Assembly (NCBI GenBank): GCA_041288195.1
Contig: JBGGME010000055.1
Location: 1-18,880 of the forward strand
Length of the DNA stretch: 18,880 bases
Direction: 5' to 3'
Source: AWTP1-13 sp041288195
GTDB taxonomy: Bacteria > Pseudomonadota > Alphaproteobacteria > Rhizobiales > Hyphomicrobiaceae
Below, piece after piece: positions 8,101 to 13,404 of this stretch. Both the position numbers and the translations under genes were made by a program. The notes below the pieces were generated by a model. It had not been told where the DNA came from and did not search any database. It saw only the letters and a list, made by a program, of their open reading frames with translations. Every line of letters starts with the position of its first letter. Within the stretch, counting starts at the first letter, position 1.

Positions 8101-8131
8101 CCGACTGGGGCTTTGCGGATTGTGTGGCCAT
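5105..8131 (-). CDS. polA: DNA polymerase I
   Basis: A 1008-residue three-domain DNA polymerase I, for Okazaki fragment maturation and repair synthesis. The 5'-3' nuclease spans about 36-325, with acidic residues at YEADDL (147-152) and the helix-hairpin-helix GDSTDNVPGVPGIG (219-232). A poly-Ala/Pro/Thr linker (about 328-382) follows. The 3'-5' proofreading exonuclease is intact: Exo I D413-L-E415, Exo II N486...D490, Exo III Y566...D570. The polymerase domain (about 600-1008) has motif A ADYSQIELR with D780, motif B RRRAKAINFGIIYG with K833 and F837, and motif C QVHDE with D958 and E959. The protein is longer than E. coli Pol I (928) mainly because of a Lys/Pro-rich N-terminal tail of about 35 residues and the linker. 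The start is ATG at 8131. The gene diverges from the permease gene. Confidence 0.98.
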   Translation of the reverse strand: MATQSAKPQSEKPKKASKPPAACSVPPGEPVPVIKGSHVYLIDGSGYIFRAFHALPPLTRPSDGLPVGAVHGFCAMLWKLLQDSRRSSGPTHLAVIFDYSEKTFRNEIYQDYKAHRPPAPEELVPQFPLIRQAVKAFNIACLEQSGYEADDLIATYAKRVLAAGGDVTVVSSDKDLMQLVQPGLVMIDTMKNKTIGPDEVREKFGVPPDKVIDVQALAGDSTDNVPGVPGIGVKTAAELINEYGDLDTLLARAGEIKQPKRRERLTEFAMQARLSRDLVTLKDDVPVEVPVDMLGVRDPEADALLGFLREMEFSTLTKRIAEGLKVDVPPPVDRPAAAPAEETATASASATFPKAGGKPLPAAGATTPQAAVATAQRDAKQKIDRSQYAIVTELPQLAAWIAEARAAGRLAFDLETTSLDAMQAEFVGFSLAVAPGKACYVPLGHRPASDAFDFGESQVKQIAVRDALEHLKPLLEDPSILKIGQNLKFDRLVLGRHGIDLAPLDDTMLLSYALDGGRGQHGLDTLAERHLGHTCMSFAQVLEHAPGAKKSDKTFAQVPLDKATEYAAEDADVALRLWMVLKPRLAAEHMATVYETLERPMVPVLGDMERAGIRVDKSILSRLTSTFAQRIARLEEEIYDLAGHKFNLGSPKQLGEFLFDSLKLPGGRKTKTGQWETRANLLDDLAAREDLPEDARKLINVMLEWRQLAKLRSTYTDSLPQHVNPETGRIHTSYALASTTTGRLASTDPNLQNIPIRTKEGREIRTAFVAERGHKLISADYSQIELRVLAHVADIPQLRKAFEDGLDIHAMTASEMFGVAIEGMPSEVRRRAKAINFGIIYGISAFGLAAQLGISKQEAGEYIATYFKRFPGIRDYMESTKKSAHENGYVETIFGRRVHYPEINTKNPSMRGFLERAAINAPIQGSAADIIRRAMIRMPRALQDAKLGSVRMLLQVHDELVFEGKEADVGKALKTIASVMEKAAEPAVRLRVPVHVDAKAADNWEAAH

Positions 8132-8210
8132 GGGGGCGCACTATAGGCCCGGCCGCGGGAATGTCAGCCGGCTCGCGAACTTGTGCTGTGGCAATCTCGG
8201 AACCACGGAC

Positions 8211-8224
8211 TTGATGGGGATCAA
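8211..8224 (+). promoter_or_regulatory. FNR/FixK-type binding box upstream of the permease
   Basis: The exact palindrome TTGAT-GGGG-ATCAA matches the anaerobox consensus TTGAT-N4-ATCAA bound by FNR, FnrL and FixK regulators. A -10-like TATACG lies at 8245-8250, which would put transcription start near 8257 and the box centre near -40. That is about where class II CRP/FNR activators sit (-41.5). The box is in the spacer between divergent polA and the permease. It also contains a possible upstream ATG at 8214, which argues against that start for the permease. The match is direct sequence evidence; activation by low oxygen is inference. Confidence 0.65.
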
Positions 8225-8280
8225 CAGCCGCGCGCGGGCCCTGCTATACGTCCTCGGGACCACGCAGGTGTCAGAGGGAC

Positions 8281-8285
8281 AGGAG
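8281..8285 (+). promoter_or_regulatory. Ribosome-binding site fixing the GTG start of the permease
   Basis: AGGAG ends 9 bases before the GTG at 8295. The other in-frame start (ATG 8214) has no such site and lies inside the FNR/FixK box, upstream of the proposed transcription start. Confidence 0.65.
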
Positions 8286-8294
8286 CCCAACGTC

Positions 8295-9590
8295 GTGAGC
8301 GCGAGCTCCAAGCAACAGGCCGCCGCCGCGAGCTTGCCCCCGTCCTCGCCGGCCGGCGGCCAGACAGGGCTCAAGCGCACGCTCACCCTCACCAACGCCG
8401 TGCTCTACGGCCTGGGCGTCACCATCGGCGCCGGCATCTACGTGCTGATCGGGGCCGCCGCCGCGCGCGCGGGCATGCACGCTCCGGCGGCCTTCGTGAT
8501 CGCGGCTGTGCTGATGGGGCTGACGGCGGCCTCGTTCGCAGAGCTTGCGGGACGCATGCCGGTTGCCGCGGGCGAGGCGGCCTACGTGCGCGCGGCGTTC
8601 CAGTCGGACCGCCTGGCGACGCTTGTTGGGCTGTTGGCGATCGCCATTGCCGTCGTGTCGGCGGCCGCCATCAGTGTCGGCAGCGCGGGCTATGTCGGCG
8701 TGTTCCTGCCCCTGCCTGAGGGGGTTCGCATCACGCTCGTCGTGCTCGCCATGGGCGCGATCGCGGCCTGGGGCATCAAGGAGTCCGTGGTGTTTGCAGG
8801 CGTCATGACGCTGATCGAGGTCGGTGGGCTGCTGCTGCTGCTGATCGCGGCGGGCGTCTGGTCGGGACCTGAGCTGGTGACGCGCCTGCCCGAGGCGGTG
8901 CCGCCGATCGGCAACCCGGCGGTGGCCGCAGGGCTCGCCGGGGCCACCCTGCTCGCGGTCTTCGCCTTTCTCGGCTTCGAGGGGCTCGTCAACATCGCCG
9001 AGGAGGTGCGCGAGCCCAAGCGCAACCTGCCGCGCGCCATCTTCATCACGCTGCTGCTGACGACTGTGCTTTACGTGCTGGTGGCGTGGGTGGCACTCGT
9101 CGCCGTGCCGGCAGCGGAGCTTGCCGCTTCGAAGGCGCCGCTGGCACTCGTGTTCGAACGGCTGACAGGCGCACCACCGGTCACCATGAGCGCGATTGCC
9201 GTGGTGGCGACCCTCAACGGCATCATCGTGCAGGTCATCATGTCCTCGCGTGTGCTCTATGGCCTGGCGGCGCAGGGCAGCCTGCCGGGGTGGCTGAGGG
9301 AGGTGAACCCAGTCACGCACACGCCCATCAATGCAACGCTGCTGACCATTGCTGCGGTGCTGGTGCTGGCCCTGTTGCTGCCCCTCGATGAGCTCGCCGA
9401 CATCACGGCGCGGATTACGCTGCTGCTGTTCGCGCTCATCAATCTGGCGCTGGCCCGCATCAAGATGCGTGAGACGCAGGCGCCAGCGAACACCTACCTG
9501 GCACCACCCTGGATGCCGTGGGCCGGGTTTGCGACCTGCATCGGCCTCTTGGTTGTCGATCTAGCCCTCGTGGTGGCCGCCCGAGCTTGA
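8295..9590 (+). CDS. APC-family amino acid permease
   Basis: A 431-residue inner-membrane transporter with about twelve predicted helices, of the amino acid-polyamine-organocation superfamily. After a 25-residue Ala/Ser/Pro-rich cytoplasmic tail, helix 1 carries the unwound substrate-binding motif GVTIGAGIYVLIG (41-53). Helix 6 and the following loop carry AFLGFEGLVNIAEEVREPKR (224-243), which closely matches the cationic amino acid transporter (CAT/YhdG) branch. SSRVLYGLAAQG (317-328) is the helix 8 motif. Substrate is therefore an amino acid, perhaps cationic, taken up with proton coupling; the exact one cannot be read from sequence. The GTG start at 8295 is preferred because of its Shine-Dalgarno and because an FNR/FixK box lies just upstream. 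The frame stays open into polA, but that extension is antisense coding. The gene appears to be transcribed alone. Confidence 0.92.
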   Translation: MSASSKQQAAAASLPPSSPAGGQTGLKRTLTLTNAVLYGLGVTIGAGIYVLIGAAAARAGMHAPAAFVIAAVLMGLTAASFAELAGRMPVAAGEAAYVRAAFQSDRLATLVGLLAIAIAVVSAAAISVGSAGYVGVFLPLPEGVRITLVVLAMGAIAAWGIKESVVFAGVMTLIEVGGLLLLLIAAGVWSGPELVTRLPEAVPPIGNPAVAAGLAGATLLAVFAFLGFEGLVNIAEEVREPKRNLPRAIFITLLLTTVLYVLVAWVALVAVPAAELAASKAPLALVFERLTGAPPVTMSAIAVVATLNGIIVQVIMSSRVLYGLAAQGSLPGWLREVNPVTHTPINATLLTIAAVLVLALLLPLDELADITARITLLLFALINLALARIKMRETQAPANTYLAPPWMPWAGFATCIGLLVVDLALVVAARA

Positions 9591-9765
9591 TGATCGCGCA
9601 ACGACTCGGCTGCAGCTGTCGCGAGCTGGCCAAGTCAAGCTTGCAAAGCGACTGAATCCACTAGTCTTTATCTGGCAAAACACCGGCCAGCCCGTTAGCC
9701 GCGAATCAGCGAGGGGCTAGGGTCGCCGTCTGCGACTGCCTCCAGCAGCTGGGCCGAAAAGCGAA

Positions 9766-12705
9766 ATGCGCAGCAAGCCGGCGCCGTGGTTTTGGATGCG
9801 CGCCTGCCTGCTCGCACTGGCGTTGCTCGTTGCGCCACCGGCAGTGCTGGCCCAGGACGCAACCTGGCTCCCAAGTCCCGGCTCGGGCGATTTCAACGAC
9901 AACGGCAACTGGTCGCCGACAAGCGTGCCCATAGGGACCGCGTTCTTCGGCTTCTCCAACGCGGTCAATCTGGCGACCTCGGACAACACGACGCTGCAGG
10001 GCTTCACCTTCAACGTCGGCGCCTCCGCCTATACGCTCACGAACGACTTCGATCTCGCGTTCACGGGAGTGGGCATCGCAATCAACGGTGGCAGCCTCGT
10101 CCTCATCAACGATTGGGGGACGACGGAGTTCTCCGGAACGAGCACGGCCGGCAGCGCGACGATCTACAACAACTCCGACTTGCTGTTCACCGGCTCGAGC
10201 AACGCCGGCACCGCCACCATATTCAACAGCTGCTGCCTCACCTTCTCGGGCTCGAGCTCGGCCGGCTCGGCGACAATCACCAACGACTACAACCTGGAAT
10301 TCCTGGACAGCAGCACAGCCGACAATGCGAACATCGCCAATACCTTCAACGGCATGATCAGCTTTGCCGGCAACAGCTCCGCCGGTAGCGCCACGATCGG
10401 CAACGCCGGCCTGATCGAATTCGGCGATACGAGCACCGCGGGCAACGCGACGATCCTCAACACGGCCTTTGGCGGCGTCGCGTTCTACGGCTCGAGCTCC
10501 GCCGGCAGCGCCGTCATCGTCAACAACGGCATGCTCGTGTTTCTGGAGAACAGCTCGGCCGGCACCGCCACAATCACCAACAACGACTCACTCGCCTTCG
10601 CCGGCTTCAGCACCGCGGGCAACGCCACCATCATCAACAACTGCTGCCTCGTCTTCGCCGAGAACAGCACTGCCGGCGCCGCCATCATCTTCAACTTCAA
10701 CAATATGGAGTTCGAGGATTCGGCGAGCGCGGGCAACGCCACGATCACCACGCAGAACGGCGCCAGTACCTATTTCCTCGACAACTCGAGTGGCGGCAGC
10801 GCGGGCTTCGTCGTCAACGCGGGCGGCCTGCTCGACTTCTCGGGACTTGCGACGACCGGTACGACCGCCGGTTCCATCGAGGGCGGCGGCACCATCGCGC
10901 TCGGCAACAAGCAGCTCACCGTCGGCTCGCTCAACACCAGCACGCTGTTCTCGGGCGTGATCGCGGGTGTGGGCGGCTCGCTCATCAAGGTCGGCACCGG
11001 CAGCCTGACGTTGTCGGGCGCCAATACCTACTCAGGTCCCACGATCGTCGATGCCGGCATGCTGATCGTCAACGGCAGCATAACCTCCGACGTGACCGTC
11101 AACGCGGGCGGGGACCTCGGGGGAACGGGGCAGGTCGGCTCGCTCACGCTGAACAGCGGGGCAACCCACTCGCCCGGCAACTCCATCGGCACGCAGACCA
11201 TCAACGGCAACTACACCAACTTCGGCACGCTGGTGATCGAGGCCAATGTCGCCGGCCAATCGGACCGCGTGATCGTCAACGGCGGCGTCAACATCACGGG
11301 TGCGGCCCTGCGCGTCCTCGAGGCCGCAGGTCTCTATGGGCCGACGCAGAGCTACCTCATCATCCAGAACAACGGCACCGCCGCGGTGGTCGGCAATTTC
11401 AACACCATCACCAATACCATCCCCTACCTCATCGCCACGGTGACGACCACGGGCGGCGACGGCAACGACGTCATCCTGACGTTGACCCGCAATGACGGCC
11501 TTCTCACCAACGCCGCAAGCACGCCGAACCAGCGCGCCGTGGCGGGCGCCCTGCGCAACGGCTTTGCCTCGGAGGCCGGCAGCGCCGGCGCGGCGCTCAT
11601 CAATGCATTGCTGATGCTGTCGCCTGGCGACACCCGCAGGGCGCTCGATGCAATGTCGGGCGAGATCCACGCCTCGCTCGTGCATGTGCTCTTCGCCCAG
11701 TCGCGCTATATCACCGCCATGGCGAGCGACCGGCTGTGGGAGACAGGCCTGGGCGGCGGCGCGGCGTGGGCTGGCGGCGATCGGCAGCAGATGCTGAACC
11801 TGGGTCTTGCGCCGCCTCAGCTCGGCGAGCGCATGGGGCTGGGCTACGCCGAGCGCGATGCCGGCACAGGGCCGCCATCGCGGGTTTCGACCTGGGTGCG
11901 CGGCTACGGCGGCATCGGGTCCATCGATGGAGACGGCAACGCGGACACACTAAAGAGCCGCGGCAGCGGCCTTTTCGCCGGCTGGGACATGCCGCTGGCG
12001 CCCGGCCTCGTCGCCGGCATGATGGGCGGCTGGGGCACGTCCGAGGCCGATGTGGACGGACGTCGCAGCAGCGCAGACATCGACAGCGGGCATGCCGGCG
12101 CCTACGCGCGCGCCGCCCTCGGCAACGTGCTGCTGACGGGCGTGGCGTCCTACAGCCACTACGACATCGACGTCACGCGCCACATCGCATTTCCGGGGTT
12201 TGCAGGCACGGCGACCTCCTCCTACGGCGCCGATCAGGCGACGCTCTACGGGGAGGCCGGCTGGCGGCTGCGTGTCGGCAGCCTGGACGTGATGCCATGG
12301 ACGGGGCTCGCCTGGAGCCAGGCGCGCGTGCAGGGCTTTGCCGAGGAGGGCGCGGGCGTGGTCGATCTCCTCTCCGACGGCGCCACCTACAGGATGCTCG
12401 ACGCCATCGCCGGCATCCGATTCGGCACGAGCTTTGCGCACGCAGGCCTGACGTGGATGCCGCAGGCGCGCATCGCCTGGACGCACAGCTTCGGGGACAT
12501 CGATCCGCGGCTCGATCTCGCCTTCCGCAACGGCGGCGCGTTCGTGGTGGCAGGCGTCCGGCGCGAGCCCGATGCCCTCGCGCTCGGCGCCGGTCTCAAC
12601 GTTTTCGATGCCGGAGCGGTGTCGGGCTTCATCGACTACACGGCCATCCTCTCGGACGGGGCCCGCGACCACACCGCCACTGCTGGCTTGCGGGTAAGAT
12701 TTTGA
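9766..12705 (+). CDS. Autotransporter (type Va) with repeat-rich passenger and C-terminal beta-barrel
   Basis: A 979-residue secreted/outer-membrane protein. Residues 1-30 are a signal peptide (hydrophobic core LLALALLVAPPAVLA, cleavage near residue 29/30). Residues 125-360 hold about twelve imperfect 19-21 residue repeats with core S(S/T)AG(S/N/T)ATI-x-N. Residues 404-436 match the passenger-associated transport repeat (GSLIKVGTGSLTLSGANTYS). THSPGNSIGTQTINGNYTNF (467-486) is the common end of the beta-helix passenger. Residues about 705-979 form the autotransporter barrel, ending in the expected aromatic residue (LRVRF). The likely role is a surface adhesin or biofilm factor, which is inference. 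Two vicinal cysteine pairs (156-157, 293-294) are unusual for this family. The ATG at 9766 has no strong Shine-Dalgarno. Nothing definite is seen in the 175 bp upstream, where a TTGCAA at 9641-9646 lacks a good -10. A palindromic repeat begins right after the stop. Confidence 0.93.
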   Translation: MRSKPAPWFWMRACLLALALLVAPPAVLAQDATWLPSPGSGDFNDNGNWSPTSVPIGTAFFGFSNAVNLATSDNTTLQGFTFNVGASAYTLTNDFDLAFTGVGIAINGGSLVLINDWGTTEFSGTSTAGSATIYNNSDLLFTGSSNAGTATIFNSCCLTFSGSSSAGSATITNDYNLEFLDSSTADNANIANTFNGMISFAGNSSAGSATIGNAGLIEFGDTSTAGNATILNTAFGGVAFYGSSSAGSAVIVNNGMLVFLENSSAGTATITNNDSLAFAGFSTAGNATIINNCCLVFAENSTAGAAIIFNFNNMEFEDSASAGNATITTQNGASTYFLDNSSGGSAGFVVNAGGLLDFSGLATTGTTAGSIEGGGTIALGNKQLTVGSLNTSTLFSGVIAGVGGSLIKVGTGSLTLSGANTYSGPTIVDAGMLIVNGSITSDVTVNAGGDLGGTGQVGSLTLNSGATHSPGNSIGTQTINGNYTNFGTLVIEANVAGQSDRVIVNGGVNITGAALRVLEAAGLYGPTQSYLIIQNNGTAAVVGNFNTITNTIPYLIATVTTTGGDGNDVILTLTRNDGLLTNAASTPNQRAVAGALRNGFASEAGSAGAALINALLMLSPGDTRRALDAMSGEIHASLVHVLFAQSRYITAMASDRLWETGLGGGAAWAGGDRQQMLNLGLAPPQLGERMGLGYAERDAGTGPPSRVSTWVRGYGGIGSIDGDGNADTLKSRGSGLFAGWDMPLAPGLVAGMMGGWGTSEADVDGRRSSADIDSGHAGAYARAALGNVLLTGVASYSHYDIDVTRHIAFPGFAGTATSSYGADQATLYGEAGWRLRVGSLDVMPWTGLAWSQARVQGFAEEGAGVVDLLSDGATYRMLDAIAGIRFGTSFAHAGLTWMPQARIAWTHSFGDIDPRLDLAFRNGGAFVVAGVRREPDALALGAGLNVFDAGAVSGFIDYTAILSDGARDHTATAGLRVRF
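10138..10845 (+). repeat. Tandem 57-63 bp coding repeats of the autotransporter passenger
   Basis: About twelve degenerate in-frame units encode repeats such as TSTAGSATIYNNSDLLF, SSAGSATITNDYNLEF and SSAGTATITNNDSLAF. Each unit has Ala-Gly-x-Ala-Thr-Ile, an Asn two residues on, and a hydrophobic-x-Phe strand, as expected for one rung of a right-handed beta-helix. The DNA shares blocks such as GGCTCGAGC and GCCGGCAGCGCC between units, so recombination could change copy number. Units 4, 6 and 11 are one or two residues longer than the rest, and unit 12 is degenerate. Confidence 0.85.
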
Positions 12706-12706
12706 C

Positions 12707-12863
12707 GTAGGTTGGGTTAGCGCGGCGAAGATCGCTGCTAGGGCGCGTCAACGCCGATCCGCGCGTAACCCAACAACCCCGAACAGCACCTGCTTGTTGG
12801 GTTACGCGCGGATCGATAGCACGATCGAGCAACTGAGGATCTGCCCGCGCTAGCCCAACCTAC
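12707..12863. repeat. 157-bp nested palindromic repeat element after the autotransporter
   Basis: The outer ends are 19-bp inverted repeats: GTAGGTTGGGTTAGCGCGG (12707-12725) matches the reverse complement of 12845-12863 with one mismatch. Inside lies a perfect 21-bp inverted repeat (12756-12776 with 12794-12814; key sequence GATCCGCGCGTAACCCAAC) around a 17-nt loop. Each half is itself an imperfect palindrome (GTTGGGTTAGCGCGG ... CCGCGCGTAACCCAAC), so the whole is two REP-like units in inverted orientation. There is no room for a transposase. It begins 1 bp after the autotransporter stop and ends 11 bp before the stop of the convergent 133-residue gene. It could serve as a transcription barrier for both; no T-run is present. 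Confidence 0.85.
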
Positions 12864-12874
12864 GACTACGACAA

Positions 12875-13276
12875 CTACGGCAGCGGCCGCACCGAGATGA
12901 CGCGGAACGTGCGCAGCTTGCCGTCCTGCTCCTTCACCGACACGTACTCGCCGGGCTTGAAGACGTGCGTGTCGAGATGGAAGCCGGTCTCGTCGTGGCC
13001 CGGGTCGCCGTGGATGTCGTAGTGGAAGGCCCAGGCGCCGCCGGGCTTGTGCACGATGTGGCCGACCTCGTCGGTCTCGCCGGCCCAGAACCGTCGCACC
13101 CGGCAGCGGTCGCGCAGCTCCTTCCATGCCGCCGCGACGAGATGGCCGCCGTCGTCCAGCGGCGCGATGAAATCGTAGCCCCGCTCGTTGCTGCCCTCGG
13201 GGAAGTCGTGGTCGCGCGCCAGCTCCAGCCGGACGCGCCGCAGAAGCTGCTCGTTCTTGGTCTTCGCTTTCGTCAT
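12875..13276 (-). CDS. Conserved protein of unknown function (133 residues)
   Basis: A 133-residue soluble protein with no signal peptide, membrane helix or cofactor motif that I can name. It has a basic N-terminus, RDHDFPEGSNERGYDFIAPL (21-40), an Arg/Trp-rich centre (CRVRRFWAGE, 58-67), then a segment rich in His and acidic residues (HYDIHGDPGHDETGFHLDTH, 85-104), and ends with GEYVSVKEQDG and a short strand. The His/Asp spacing would allow metal binding, but no known site is recognised. The start is ATG at 13276, preceded by a GGAG-type Shine-Dalgarno (AGACGGAGAG); an ATG 16 codons further upstream lacks support. It is transcribed away from the Pat-type gene, and the shared 128-bp spacer has a perfect FNR/FixK palindrome. 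A -10-like CAGAAT on the minus strand (13330-13325) places that box centre at about -40 for this gene, so it is likely induced under low oxygen. Confidence 0.8.
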   Translation of the reverse strand: MTKAKTKNEQLLRRVRLELARDHDFPEGSNERGYDFIAPLDDGGHLVAAAWKELRDRCRVRRFWAGETDEVGHIVHKPGGAWAFHYDIHGDPGHDETGFHLDTHVFKPGEYVSVKEQDGKLRTFRVISVRPLP

Positions 13277-13346
13277 TGGCGTTGGCTCTCCGTCTTGAAG
13301 ATGTGGCAGTCGGGCAGCTAACACATTCTGAACGGCAATCCCGACG

Positions 13347-13370
13347 GGGCGTTGATCGCGATCAACGCCC
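13347..13370. promoter_or_regulatory. Perfect 24-bp palindrome with an FNR/FixK box between divergent genes
   Basis: Positions 13347-13358 are the exact reverse complement of 13359-13370. The core TTGATCGCGATCAA (13352-13365) matches the FNR/FixK consensus TTGAT-N4-ATCAA in full. The centre (13358/13359) is about 40 bp upstream of a proposed start near 13318 for the minus-strand 133-residue gene, the normal class II activator position. It is also 46 bp upstream of the Pat-type ATG at 13405. There it is too close for a class II promoter that would still include that gene's GGAG (13393-13396), so it may repress or act jointly on that side. Confidence 0.75.
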
Positions 13371-13404
13371 GTGAGAGGCGAGTGGTGGCATCGGAGTCGG
13401 CATC

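Noticed and set aside
8028..8294. Longer N-terminus for the permease starting at 8028 or 8214
   Set aside because: The first would overlap polA antisense, and the second starts inside the FNR/FixK box without a Shine-Dalgarno. GTG 8295 has one.
12629..12832. 67-codon minus-strand frame over the nested repeat
   Set aside because: Its sequence is mostly the palindromic element and the autotransporter antisense; no coding signal.
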